Assembly: GCA_963640855.1 (NCBI GenBank)
Contig: CAVIAJ010000010.1
Location: 1-52,913, forward strand
Origin: Methanarcanum sp963640855
Lineage (GTDB): Archaea > Thermoplasmatota > Thermoplasmata > Methanomassiliicoccales > Methanomethylophilaceae
DNA length: 52,913 nt
Reading direction: 5' to 3'
A program made the translations under genes and the position numbers. Shown here in pieces: positions 25,977 to 34,502 of the stretch. The notes beneath the pieces were generated by a model. It saw nothing but the letters and a program-made list of their open reading frames with translations, was not told the DNA's origin and searched no databases. The first letter of the stretch is position 1; every line of letters begins with the position of its first letter.

Positions 25977-27470
25977 ATGGCGGGTAAGAAGGTCAAACTC
26001 AGAGGAATAAAACACACACCCAAGAGGCTCGAAAGCGATATACTTGAGAGATCCAAGGCACTCTGGGAAGATCCTTCGATTATCAGACCGAAATGTGCAG
26101 GCAAATGTTTCCTCTGTCCGTTCGACAAGACGTTTTCATCGATTTCGAAATTGGGCAAGATCAAAGATGATCCGGAAGCATTGATTAAAATGGCTTCAAA
26201 GGGGGGCGACGATATGTTCAAAGCATACTGTGCGACAATCTCCCTTTACGCAGCAGGTTCGGTACCTTACCTTGCAACCGCCAAACTCGCAGGTGAAGAA
26301 GTATCGTTCGCACAGAGAGGTGCTGTCGGTAACGACAAGCTCATCGGTATGCAGTACTACAACGATCCGAAAATCAGACTTCTTCTTTTCAGCGGTATCG
26401 CCAAGAAAAAGGGAGTTCACATCTACTCTTTCGGCGATGAAATCGTATGTTCCAAGAAACCGAACATGCCCGTCGATTACATCTACGATACATTCTGGGA
26501 TACGCCCTATGAATTCGAGAACGACGAGATATCCTGCGGACACCATTCCGACGGAATATTAGTGATAAGATCAAAATCCGCGGACACGGAGATACGTATA
26601 TGCAAAGACTGTGCGAAAGAAGTATCGACGTTGCAGTTCCTCATCTCAAGATTCGTCGGAGGAGATCCCCTTGACGATATCGAGGTGTTCGTGGAACACA
26701 GTTACCACAGCGAAGGTTCCGAGGGAAAAACACAGGTCAAAGGAGACGACCTGAAAAAGTATTCCATGGGACTGCTGACGGATGTTAACATTCTGAATAT
26801 GATTCTGAAAGGTGAAATCGGTTCGCTGAAGAGTTCCGATTCCGCTACATACATCATAGGAACGAAGAACTACGGTTCCGATTTGGAAGCGTTCATGAAG
26901 GACATCGCAGGTACCGATGCGGAGTTGCTGGCACTCAGATCCTACCTTTCAAAGAATCCGTCTGCATCCGTTATCGCCAAGAACAGCAAAGCATCGGATG
27001 CACTGCTTTCCGTTTGGGGAGATGCACATGAAGTCATAGCGTCGTTCACCAACGAAGAGATTGCGAATTCATTCGGCGACTTGTCGAAAATGAATCCCGC
27101 AGGTACTGTGAAGGATGCCTATCAGAAGTTCATTTCATTGGATGTTATCAACAGCCTCCCCGTGTTCAAAAGGCCCGGAGATGTTACGAAACACGCGGAC
27201 GCATATGCCAAAGCATACAAAGTAGGCGGAGGGGAAATGCTTGCGGAGAGTCTTGCAACCGTAATTCCCAAGGACAGGAAGACACGTGCGATGGCTAAGG
27301 CATTTTGCGATATTGCATCGATCGATGTTATCAAATGCACCAAGGATGAGGAAGATTTCTCGGAATTCCTGTATCCCTTTGTGGAACAGCTCGTGAAATC
27401 CGAAGGTGAGGATTACAGAGACAGAATGAACACTCTGCTCACGGCACTCGGTTGCGGTGAAACTGTCTAA
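25977..27470 (+). CDS. Unrecognised 497-aa Cys/His protein
   Basis: I do not recognise this protein. It begins with a basic segment (MAGKKVKLRGIKHTPKR) and has Cys40-44-47 (CAGKCFLC), a CGHH at 187-190 and CKDC at 209-212, which together could bind one or two metal ions. The C-terminal half is helical and lysine/glutamate rich without motifs. No membrane helices or signal peptide. ATG 25977 is placed by the TATA box 27 nt upstream; an in-frame ATG at 25944 overlaps that box. It is divergent from RNase III and overlaps the 3' end of taw2 by 4 bp. The basic N-terminus and Cys pairs suggest RNA binding, which is inference. Confidence 0.75.
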   Translation: MAGKKVKLRGIKHTPKRLESDILERSKALWEDPSIIRPKCAGKCFLCPFDKTFSSISKLGKIKDDPEALIKMASKGGDDMFKAYCATISLYAAGSVPYLATAKLAGEEVSFAQRGAVGNDKLIGMQYYNDPKIRLLLFSGIAKKKGVHIYSFGDEIVCSKKPNMPVDYIYDTFWDTPYEFENDEISCGHHSDGILVIRSKSADTEIRICKDCAKEVSTLQFLISRFVGGDPLDDIEVFVEHSYHSEGSEGKTQVKGDDLKKYSMGLLTDVNILNMILKGEIGSLKSSDSATYIIGTKNYGSDLEAFMKDIAGTDAELLALRSYLSKNPSASVIAKNSKASDALLSVWGDAHEVIASFTNEEIANSFGDLSKMNPAGTVKDAYQKFISLDVINSLPVFKRPGDVTKHADAYAKAYKVGGGEMLAESLATVIPKDRKTRAMAKAFCDIASIDVIKCTKDEEDFSEFLYPFVEQLVKSEGEDYRDRMNTLLTALGCGETV

Positions 27471-28483
27471 AACACCCTGATATCCGCAACATAATGCGAT
27501 ACCGAGGGTGCGAAGGATTTCACTTCGCGGATTAATTCGACGGAGTAACCGTCAGGACATACTTTATCGAAGATTTCCATGATTTTATCTTCATATTCAT
27601 GGATGTAGAACGTATCGTGGTAGTGGATAATTCCCCCGGGCTTCAGCATTTCCAATGCCTTGGGAATAAATTCCGATGTCCTCTGCACATACCCCATCAG
27701 AATACGGTCTGCAAAATGAGAGCCGAGATTCAGATCACGGTTGTCAGAAAGAATGGGCTCGACGGTATTTTCCACACCGTTGAGTTTTACGTTCTTCACT
27801 AAGAATCCATAAGAATCGGGATTTTTCTCACATGCGTATACTTTACCGGGATGTGCGAACTTCGCTATCGGCAATGTAAAATAACCTATTCCCGCGAACA
27901 TATCCACAACCGTTTCTCCGGTACAGTCCAATCCCTCCATGCGTTCCCTTTCGTCGATGTTTCCGGAAGCGAACATGACCTTTGTGACATCCATGTCGTA
28001 GAGAATTCCGTTCTCAAGCCTGATGTCTTCTGTCTTTGTACCGTAAATCGGTTCCGTAGTGGGTACTCTGAACTCGCCGGTCACTCCGTGACGGTCGGCA
28101 CATACGGATTCCATTCCGAGTTCTTCAGCGTAGACCTTCCCTATACGTTCTCTGTACGGTTCGGCGGAGTCCCTGAGTGTAATTATCGCAATCTTTCCGA
28201 CATATTCCCATTTCATGGGAAGTTCTCTCAGAACATTGTCCGGAAGATCGGACAGTGCCGATTTTATGCGGTCTTGAGGAGGAATTCTGTCTCTGGAATG
28301 TGCCTCGCCTTCGGTGATTTCATAGCCCATGGCGACAAGTACGTGCTCCTTTCCTTCCTGTATAGGTACCAAACGGCATCCTTCGCCTTTGGAAATCTTT
28401 GCGTTGCGGTCGATGAGTTCCCTTTTCATCAGGAAAGGGATGGTTTCGGATGCTTCGTCTGTCGGGATCTTTGCCAATATCAT
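27467..28483 (-). CDS. taw2: tRNA-Phe wyosine aminocarboxypropyltransferase Taw2 (Trm5/Tyw2 family)
   Basis: SAM-dependent enzyme of the Trm5/Tyw2 family. The SAM fold is VVDMFAGIGYFTLPIAKF followed by CEKNP. Where Trm5 methyltransferases carry an NPP-type motif, this protein has ILMGYVQRTSEFI and later GIIHYHD, the pattern of archaeal Tyw2/Taw2, which transfers an aminocarboxypropyl group to G37-derived wyosine in tRNA-Phe. It has 338 aa. The ATG overlaps the GGR2 stop (ATGA). It ends with TAG, one of only two genes in the window to do so; read-through would add 17 codons before TAA. Trm5 activity cannot be excluded. Confidence 0.82.
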   Translation of the reverse strand: MILAKIPTDEASETIPFLMKRELIDRNAKISKGEGCRLVPIQEGKEHVLVAMGYEITEGEAHSRDRIPPQDRIKSALSDLPDNVLRELPMKWEYVGKIAIITLRDSAEPYRERIGKVYAEELGMESVCADRHGVTGEFRVPTTEPIYGTKTEDIRLENGILYDMDVTKVMFASGNIDERERMEGLDCTGETVVDMFAGIGYFTLPIAKFAHPGKVYACEKNPDSYGFLVKNVKLNGVENTVEPILSDNRDLNLGSHFADRILMGYVQRTSEFIPKALEMLKPGGIIHYHDTFYIHEYEDKIMEIFDKVCPDGYSVELIREVKSFAPSVSHYVADIRVF

Positions 28484-29631
28484 CTGAACAACACCTTCAG
28501 GCCTACAGGTAAGGCGTACCTCATGAATGCGGGATTCCTCAATGCATATTTGGAAATACTGCTCGTATTGTCTATGTCGATCTCACCCATATGTCTGATC
28601 AGACTTTCATTATCGAACGCTCTGTACATTCCGATGAAATCATCATCATTCATTTTGGTAAACAGTTTTCTCATGCAGTAACCGTTTTTCATTTCTTTTC
28701 CTACGGCAGATTTCCATCCTTTCTCGTATCCGGAAAGGACTTTTTCCGAGAAATCATTCTTTTCGAATGCTTCTTCTGCAGTCTTCTTCAGATACGGAAC
28801 TGCTTTCACGATAGGATACAGTCCCCCTCCGGAGATAGGTTTCACCTGTCCGGCGGCATCTCCTATCAGCATGAGATTGTCCGAATATGTTTTCCTGCGG
28901 CCGCCTAACGGAATTTTTCCGCTGTATTTTTTCAATACCGGTTTATCGGAAAGACCCATTCTCCTTATTAACGGCTGAATATAATCCGAGGGAAGTCCCG
29001 CATCCCATGATGTACACAATCCCACACGGGTGAAATCCCCGCAGGGAATGGACCATGCGAAGAATCCGGGTGCGACTTCCGTTCCGAAGATAACGTCGAT
29101 TTTATTCTGTTCATCCGCTCTGAAGTCGATATCGTATTCCAGACCTCTTACGTATTCCTTCGGTCCGTTGTTTCCGAGCGATGATGCGACCTTGGATGAA
29201 TGTCCGTCTGCGCCTATGAGTAATTTTGTTTCTATGATGCCGCCTGTTGTTTCGACGCGGACGATTCCGTCCTTAACGGTATGTGACAGATATCTGCAGT
29301 TACGGAGAATTTCAACACCTGAATCAGTCGCCTTATCTGCCAGTTTTCTGTCCAAAGACGTTCTGTCGGTGACAACCATTCTCGGCTTATCGGATTCGAT
29401 TCTCAGCGATCTGCCGTCCGGAAATATGACGTTAAAAGTATCCGCTTCGGCGTATCTTGTAATATCTACACCTAAAGAATCCGCGGTTCCGACGGATATG
29501 AGTCCGGCACACTGTGCCGGAACTCCTATCTCATCGTGTTCTTCGACTGCCAACACCTTACGGCCTTCCGCCAATGAGGCAGCGGCCATGGTGCCGGCAG
29601 GTCCGGCGCCGATTGTAACGGCGTCGTACAT
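28480..29631 (-). CDS. Geranylgeranyl reductase family flavoprotein (GGR2)
   Basis: 383-aa FAD-dependent reductase with TIGAGPAGTMAA at the N-terminus, the P-x-x-C motif as PAQCAGLIS, LIGADGHSSKVA centrally and LIGDAAGQVKPISGGGLY for the FAD ribityl contact. The last 100 residues are helical. ATG 29631 is 4 bp from the transaldolase stop and has GTGATC upstream. It is expected to reduce isoprenoid double bonds of lipids or of a quinone-like carrier; its substrate may differ from that of GGR1. It lies between tal and taw2 in a long operon. Confidence 0.85.
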   Translation of the reverse strand: MYDAVTIGAGPAGTMAAASLAEGRKVLAVEEHDEIGVPAQCAGLISVGTADSLGVDITRYAEADTFNVIFPDGRSLRIESDKPRMVVTDRTSLDRKLADKATDSGVEILRNCRYLSHTVKDGIVRVETTGGIIETKLLIGADGHSSKVASSLGNNGPKEYVRGLEYDIDFRADEQNKIDVIFGTEVAPGFFAWSIPCGDFTRVGLCTSWDAGLPSDYIQPLIRRMGLSDKPVLKKYSGKIPLGGRRKTYSDNLMLIGDAAGQVKPISGGGLYPIVKAVPYLKKTAEEAFEKNDFSEKVLSGYEKGWKSAVGKEMKNGYCMRKLFTKMNDDDFIGMYRAFDNESLIRHMGEIDIDNTSSISKYALRNPAFMRYALPVGLKVLFR

Positions 29632-29635
29632 ACGA

Positions 29636-30283
29636 TCACTGTTTCTTCGACTTCTCGTAATCGGCGATGAATTTCTGAATGCCTTCATCCGTCTTGGGGT
29701 GGGACACCATCTTCTTCAGCACATCATACGGGATTGTTGCGATGTCGCATCCTGCAAGGGCAACATCCAACACGTGGACGGGGTGCCTGATTGAGGCTGC
29801 GATAATCTCTGTGTCGAAATCGTAGTTGGAGTAAATCTGAACGATGTTTGAAATCAGATCCGTACCGTACTCTCCGATATCGTCGAGACGTCCTACGAAC
29901 GGCGAAACGTACGCTGCACCTGCTTTTGCGGCAAGGAGTGCCTGCTGTGCGGAGAAGATCAGTGTAACGTTTACCCTGATTCCCTCTTCTCTGAGTTTGG
30001 ATGTCGCTTTCAGTGTCTCAATGCACATCGGGAGTTTGATTACAACGTTGGGGTGGATCTTTGCAAGCTCGCGTCCTTCCTTCACCATTTCGTCGGCTGT
30101 CATCGACATAGCCTCCGCGGAAATGGGTCCGTCTACAATCTCTGCGATTTCCTTAATCCTTGTCTTTACGTCGACGCCTTCTTTGGCAATCAGACTGGGG
30201 TTTGTGGTGACACCGTCGACGATGCCCCAGCTGTTGATCTCTTTAATCTGATCCAAATTCGCTGTGTCTATGAAAATCTTCAT
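29636..30283 (-). CDS. tal: Transaldolase (small, FSA-like type)
   Basis: 215-aa TIM-barrel aldolase of the small transaldolase group. It starts MKIFIDTANLDQI and has the TTNPSLIAKEG loop, the Schiff-base lysine in VVIKLPM, NVTLIFSAQQALLAAKAGA and YVSPFVGRLDDIG. Small members include both transaldolases and fructose-6-phosphate aldolases; co-operonic transketolase halves favour transaldolase. It follows the transketolase C-terminal gene by 4 bp with a GAGATGAT ribosome site. Confidence 0.92.
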   Translation of the reverse strand: MKIFIDTANLDQIKEINSWGIVDGVTTNPSLIAKEGVDVKTRIKEIAEIVDGPISAEAMSMTADEMVKEGRELAKIHPNVVIKLPMCIETLKATSKLREEGIRVNVTLIFSAQQALLAAKAGAAYVSPFVGRLDDIGEYGTDLISNIVQIYSNYDFDTEIIAASIRHPVHVLDVALAGCDIATIPYDVLKKMVSHPKTDEGIQKFIADYEKSKKQ

Positions 30284-30287
30284 TTAA

Positions 30288-31223
30288 TCATCTCTTTTTT
30301 GAAATGGCATCTTCGGCTGCCGCAATGATATCGTCTGCGGTCAGACCGTATTTCTTCATCAGCATCTCCGCTTTTCCGGATTCGCCGAATGTATCTTTGG
30401 TTCCCACCCTTACTACGGGTACGGGATAAGATTCCGAAACAGCCTCCGTAACGGCGGAACCAAGTCCTCCGATGATGCTATGTTCCTCCGCCGTAACCGC
30501 ACATCCCGTCTTTTTCACGGATTTCAGTACGGTTTCGGTATCGAGGGGTTTGATTGTTGAAATATTAATCACTTCAGCCGAAATTCCCTCTTTCGAAAGT
30601 GCTTCGGATGCACCGAGACAGTATGAAACCATCTGTCCAGTTCCTATTAGTGTTACATCCGTTCCTTCTCTCAGAACGTCTGCCTTTCCGATTTTGAATG
30701 TTACATCATCTGAGTAAATATCAGGGAAGTTAGCACGGCTGAGTCTCATATAACAGGGACCTTTGTAATCGGCCATTGCTATTGTCGCGGCATAAGCCTG
30801 ACGTGCATCCGCAGGCGAAATCACAGTCATGTTGGGTATCGCACGCATTATTGCGATATCTTCCAGTGCCTGGTGCGATGCTCCGTCCTCTCCCACGCTG
30901 ATACCGCAGTGGGTTGAGACGATTTTCACATTCTGTTTCGGATATGCAACCGCAAGGCGGATCTGTTCCCAGCACCTTCCCGTTGCGAATACGGCAAACG
31001 TAGATGCAAATACAGTTTTGCCCGAAGCAGCCAATCCGGATGCTACGCCGATCATATTCTGCTCGGCAATACCTACTTCGACGAACCTTTCGGGCGCGGC
31101 TTTCCTGAATTCAGATGTTTTGGTGGATCCCGCAAGATCCGCATCGAGCACAATTACATCTTTTCTCTCTTTTGCAAGAGCTGCCAATGCCTTTCCGTAG
31201 TAATCACGCTGTGCGGCCCCCAT
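30288..31223 (-). CDS. Transketolase, C-terminal subunit
   Basis: 311-aa pyrimidine-binding and C-terminal part of a split transketolase. Motifs include DADLAGST near the N-terminus, RFVEVGIAEQNMIGVASGLA with the catalytic Glu that activates thiamine diphosphate, THCGISVGEDGASHQALED, and a C-terminal domain with GTGQMVSYCLG. It pairs with the upstream N-terminal subunit and overlaps its stop (TAATG). Two-subunit transketolases are usual in archaea. With transaldolase it would form the non-oxidative pentose phosphate route. Confidence 0.93.
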   Translation of the reverse strand: MGAAQRDYYGKALAALAKERKDVIVLDADLAGSTKTSEFRKAAPERFVEVGIAEQNMIGVASGLAASGKTVFASTFAVFATGRCWEQIRLAVAYPKQNVKIVSTHCGISVGEDGASHQALEDIAIMRAIPNMTVISPADARQAYAATIAMADYKGPCYMRLSRANFPDIYSDDVTFKIGKADVLREGTDVTLIGTGQMVSYCLGASEALSKEGISAEVINISTIKPLDTETVLKSVKKTGCAVTAEEHSIIGGLGSAVTEAVSESYPVPVVRVGTKDTFGESGKAEMLMKKYGLTADDIIAAAEDAISKKR

Positions 31224-32041
31224 TAGATCACCTTACTGAGTTCTTCGACTGCAGTCTTGTACTCTTCGCTGTTACATGCTTTTCCGTGGAAACCGGCGTT
31301 GTTCTCCATGAATGAGACGCCTTTGCCTTTGACAGTATCGAAAATAATCACCGTAGGCAATCCCGATGCCTGTCCGGCCTCTTCGAGTGCACCTATGATT
31401 CTGTCCATATCGTGTCCGTCCGCTTCGATGACGTTCCATCCGAACGACATCCACTTGTCTGCAAGCGGTTCGAGTGACATTACTTTCTCCGTGTCACCGC
31501 AGATCTGCAGTCTGTTGCGGTCCACGATAGCAATGAGATTGTCCAATTTGTAATTCGAGGCAAGCATTGCGGCTTCCCAGTTCTGACCGCTCTGAAGTTC
31601 TCCGTCGCCCAGCATGCAGTATACTTTGTAGTCTCTGGAATCCATCTTGCCGGCAAGTGCGATTCCGCAGCTCATGCTCAGCCCCTGTCCCAGGGATCCC
31701 GTGGACATTTCCACTCCGGGAACCTTACCGCGTACGGGGTGTCCCTGAAGTCTGGAACCCAACTGCCTCAGCGTTTTGAGTTCATCCACATGGAAATAAC
31801 CGGATTCCGCAAGTGCGGCATACAGTACGGGTGCGACATGTCCTTTCGACAGTACAAAACGGTCCCTGTCTTCCCATGCGGGGTTCGAAGGATCGTGCTT
31901 CATCACTCTGAAATACAGTGCGGTGACGATATCTGCGGCGGAAAGGGAACCTCCGGGATGTCCCGAACCTGCGGCATATGTCATATCCACTACATGCATC
32001 CTCAGTCTGTTGGCCATCCTCTGCAGTTCTACAGTGTCCAT
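31223..32041 (-). CDS. Transketolase, N-terminal subunit
   Basis: 272-aa thiamine-diphosphate-binding half. It contains GSGHPGGSLSAADI, DRFVLSKGHVAP, the TPP/metal motif GDGELQSGQNWEA with NRLQ, and DTVKGKGVSFMENN. ATG 32041 is favoured by GGTGGGGAG just upstream; ATG 32062, which overlaps the PCNA stop, is the alternative. Lies between PCNA and the C-terminal subunit. Confidence 0.93.
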   Translation of the reverse strand: MDTVELQRMANRLRMHVVDMTYAAGSGHPGGSLSAADIVTALYFRVMKHDPSNPAWEDRDRFVLSKGHVAPVLYAALAESGYFHVDELKTLRQLGSRLQGHPVRGKVPGVEMSTGSLGQGLSMSCGIALAGKMDSRDYKVYCMLGDGELQSGQNWEAAMLASNYKLDNLIAIVDRNRLQICGDTEKVMSLEPLADKWMSFGWNVIEADGHDMDRIIGALEEAGQASGLPTVIIFDTVKGKGVSFMENNAGFHGKACNSEEYKTAVEELSKVI

Positions 32042-32058
32042 ATTCTCCCCACCGGAGA

Positions 32059-32796
32059 TCATTCGTTCTCAATCCTGGGGGCGAGAAGATACATGACACT
32101 GCCGTTGTCGCCGGCCAGGTTGAAAATGAACTTTGCAGGATAATCGTTATCCAATTCAATCCTGACGCTGATGTCGGACGGCATCGCCTTGATAAGGTTG
32201 GAGAAGTAATCGAGGGGGAACATACTGCTCACCTGCGATTCTACTTCGATACCCGTCAGACTGTCTCTGCCGAGTCTGAGATCCGCCGAATCGGTGTCTC
32301 CTTCGCAGAGAAGTTCAAAGTATTCCGTGTCGGCGATGAGTGTGATATGATCCGAAATCTTTTCGGATGCTTTGATTCCCCTCTGAAGTTCGGAGACGGG
32401 AACTTCGATTGCGGCTGCAAGTTCGAGTTTGGGAACCTTAGGGTCGCTCATGCTCGATGTATCCACGAGGTTCATGCGCCTCGTGATGTTTCCGATCTTG
32501 AAAACAAGTCTTCCGCGTTCCTCGTCGAAATCCATTGCAATCGTCTCACCCGCTCCGGAGAGCTTGAGGACTTCCTTGACCTTGTCGAGGTCCAATCCGA
32601 TTTCCGCATTGTCTGCGGAATAGCTCTCGAACGCGCCTGCGTCCATTCTGAGCTCGATCATCGCAACGTGTGCGGGATCGACAGCCTTGAGGCTCATTCC
32701 CTCGGGGTCGACGGTGAATTTCACCTCGTCGATGAGTGTGGATATGACGTTCACAAGTCCTTTCAGTGTCTCCGCTTTAATCTGTGCTTTGAACAT
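32059..32796 (-). CDS. pcn: DNA polymerase sliding clamp (PCNA)
   Basis: Trimeric clamp that tethers DNA polymerase and other replication enzymes. The 245-aa protein starts MFKAQIKAETLK and has LIDEVKFTVDPEGMSLKAVDPAHVAM, LDLDKVKEVLK, and the C-terminal MYLLAPRIENE typical of archaeal PCNA. GGTGATGTA precedes ATG 32796. It follows the TFS gene by 29 bp. Co-transcription with transketolase is unusual in function but follows from spacing. Confidence 0.95.
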   Translation of the reverse strand: MFKAQIKAETLKGLVNVISTLIDEVKFTVDPEGMSLKAVDPAHVAMIELRMDAGAFESYSADNAEIGLDLDKVKEVLKLSGAGETIAMDFDEERGRLVFKIGNITRRMNLVDTSSMSDPKVPKLELAAAIEVPVSELQRGIKASEKISDHITLIADTEYFELLCEGDTDSADLRLGRDSLTGIEVESQVSSMFPLDYFSNLIKAMPSDISVRIELDNDYPAKFIFNLAGDNGSVMYLLAPRIENE

Positions 32797-32825
32797 TACA
32801 TCACCGTCTTTTTCGATATCCGTCC

Positions 32826-33128
32826 TCAGACCTTCCACTGGTAGTTGCACTTGGTACAGCGGTAGAAGATTGTTTCGGGTTCATCGGCAGATCTGTTCTG
32901 CCTCATGTAGTAGTATGCTTCGGTGTTCCCGCATTTTGCACAGATTTCGCGTGCTTTTGGGAACACTGCCTCTCCGTCCGCCACAACGGCCGCTTCTTTG
33001 GCCGTGGACGATGTAGTGAATTTTTCGCTCTCAATATTTTCCTCGATGAGCTTATCGCATTTTTTACAGTAATAACCCCCGTCCTTGGGGAAGACCATTG
33101 ATTTGCAGTCCGGACAGAACAAGTTCAT
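32826..33128 (-). CDS. tfs: Transcription factor S (TFIIS-like cleavage factor)
   Basis: Stimulates RNA cleavage by stalled archaeal RNA polymerase. 100 aa with an N-terminal zinc ribbon (CPDC and CKKC) and a C-terminal ribbon (CAKC and CTKC). The catalytic acidic hairpin is intact as RSADEPETIFYRC. A TATA box (TTTTATA, complement of 33161-33167) lies 36 nt upstream of the ATG, leaving a leader of about 10 nt. It is the first gene of the likely TFS-PCNA-tkt-tal-GGR2-taw2 operon. Confidence 0.95.
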   Translation of the reverse strand: MNLFCPDCKSMVFPKDGGYYCKKCDKLIEENIESEKFTTSSTAKEAAVVADGEAVFPKAREICAKCGNTEAYYYMRQNRSADEPETIFYRCTKCNYQWKV

Positions 33129-33160
33129 TCGCCTCTAGTGACGGGGTTATCGAGTGAGAC

Positions 33161-33195
33161 TATAAAACAATGTCGTGCGCGTATATACGCACACG
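33161..33195 (-). promoter_or_regulatory. TFS promoter with adjacent 22-bp palindrome
   Basis: Minus-strand TTTTATA (33161-33167) is a good TATA box. Just upstream, 33174-33195 is a near-perfect 22-bp palindrome around GTATATAC (10 of 11 pairs match). A symmetric site at this distance could bind a dimeric regulator, or it could form the transcript end of the membrane protein gene. Confidence 0.4.
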
Positions 33196-33203
33196 TTACG
33201 GAC

Positions 33204-34229
33204 TCACAGATAGTAACGGCTGTCAGACTCGGAATCGTCTTCCGTTCTGTCGGACTTCTCCGTTACGGGAACCGCAAACTCGGAAACCGCTTCGGGTATG
33301 ATTTCGTCGGATACGGAGGTTTCTGGCGATACCGTTACGTCGGACACCGTGTCACGTACCGGAGACTCTGCAGACATGTTCGACGTAGGTGTTCCTCCCG
33401 CAATCGGATCCGCTCTTTTCTTCTTCGGAGGGATATTTTCGAACGGGTTGACACTGTCCGTCCTTTTTGCATAAGACTCTTCGGAACGGATTCCCACTGT
33501 GGTATCGACCGTTCTGACAGGAGATGCGATATCGGCCTGAGGCCTGACTTCCGAAACATGCTGTACGGGCGTGAATGCAGGAGATGCGTTTGCATTCACG
33601 GAGAAGGATGACGATACCTGAGAATACGTGAATCCCATGGGTTTTCCGCTCCTGTGAAGGTCAAGCGAACGTACGTGCTGTCCGGGAGCTTTGCCCGCAC
33701 TGTGTATGATGTAGCGGATCTCCTTCTGCATTTGGTTGGAGACAACCCCGCCAATGACACCGAAGACGGGGGTGATTGCATATGAAGCGTAGGCTACGGA
33801 GAGACTTGCGCCTCCGAACATAGCCTTAAGGTAATCCACTGCGGGCGCCGCAAAATCGGCGAGGATCGGTGACTGTTCACGCAGTCTGTCAAGCTGTACC
33901 TGACTGTCCGTGATGAGTGCGCCGTTGATGGAGTCGAGGAAGAAAGCAATGAGTGTCAGTATAACCAGAACGCATACGGTTGCAATCGAAGTGGCGAAGA
34001 ATCCGCGGTAAGGTGATCCGGATCTTCTGCCTCCGACATAGCCTGCGATCATCTGTCCGAAGGTGGGGATCCAACCTACGATGAACAGCAGCAGAAACGT
34101 AAGAAGCGCACCGGAACGTGAGTCGAACATGCTGTCCGCCGTGTCCGCACCTGTGCCTAGAATTGTGTCTGTAGCCTCTTTAATCCTGCCGCTCATACCG
34201 CGTGAGCTAACGCTCTTACCGATCCTCAT
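33204..34229 (-). CDS. Membrane protein with Ser/Thr/acidic cytoplasmic-type tail
   Basis: Unrecognised 341-aa protein. Residues 40-98 hold two or three hydrophobic segments around a glycine-rich AGYVGGRRSGSPYRGFF motif that recalls DUF5518-type archaeal membrane proteins (weak similarity, from memory). Another hydrophobic segment is at 140-165. The last 150 residues are low-complexity, rich in Ser, Thr, Pro, Val and acidic residues, ending SDSRYYL. ATG 34229 is preferred because GGTGGG is six bases upstream; ATG 34235 is the alternative. It appears to be a single-gene unit upstream of TFS. Confidence 0.7.
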   Translation of the reverse strand: MRIGKSVSSRGMSGRIKEATDTILGTGADTADSMFDSRSGALLTFLLLFIVGWIPTFGQMIAGYVGGRRSGSPYRGFFATSIATVCVLVILTLIAFFLDSINGALITDSQVQLDRLREQSPILADFAAPAVDYLKAMFGGASLSVAYASYAITPVFGVIGGVVSNQMQKEIRYIIHSAGKAPGQHVRSLDLHRSGKPMGFTYSQVSSSFSVNANASPAFTPVQHVSEVRPQADIASPVRTVDTTVGIRSEESYAKRTDSVNPFENIPPKKKRADPIAGGTPTSNMSAESPVRDTVSDVTVSPETSVSDEIIPEAVSEFAVPVTEKSDRTEDDSESDSRYYL

Positions 34230-34350
34230 TTGCATCCCACCGCCAGAGGATAATCTGACGTTCCTGTTATGTCGTTTTTCATATTTAAGCCGTCTGCTTA
34301 ACTTTTAATGTCTCTCCGCACACGGCTTTTAATAAAGCGACATGTCTATC

Positions 34351-34502
34351 TTTAAATACGGATTATACATCGCGTGTCATATAGGCGCACACGCGAGGCG
34401 TGTCAGGCCGTCACACTCACTGTACAAAAGAACGGACTGCCGTTCTTTTTTCACAAAGTCCTCTCTCTGTGAGAGGCAAATAAAAACCCAGGAGAACATA
34501 AC
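34351..34502 (+). promoter_or_regulatory. Promoter and structured leader of the aCPSF2 gene
   Basis: TTTAAATA (34351-34358) is a consensus TATA box, predicting a start near 34,380 and a leader of about 120 nt, long for this genome. The leader contains hairpins at 34389-34403 (ACACGC / GCGTGT), 34426-34449 (perfect 10-bp stem) and 34460-34476 (CCTCTC / GAGAGG). The 8-mer GCGTGTCA occurs twice (34372-34379 and 34398-34405), so the ACACGC segment could pair either way if transcription begins early enough. AGGAGAAC precedes the ATG. A separate small RNA ending at the T run is the other reading. Confidence 0.45.
34426..34451 (+). terminator. Terminator-like hairpin in the aCPSF2 leader
   Basis: A perfect 10-bp stem (AAAAGAACGG / CCGTTCTTTT) with loop ACTG runs into six T at 34446-34451. 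It lies about 50 bp upstream of the aCPSF2 ATG and no gene ends before it on this strand. It therefore either ends a small RNA or attenuates the downstream gene. Confidence 0.55.
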
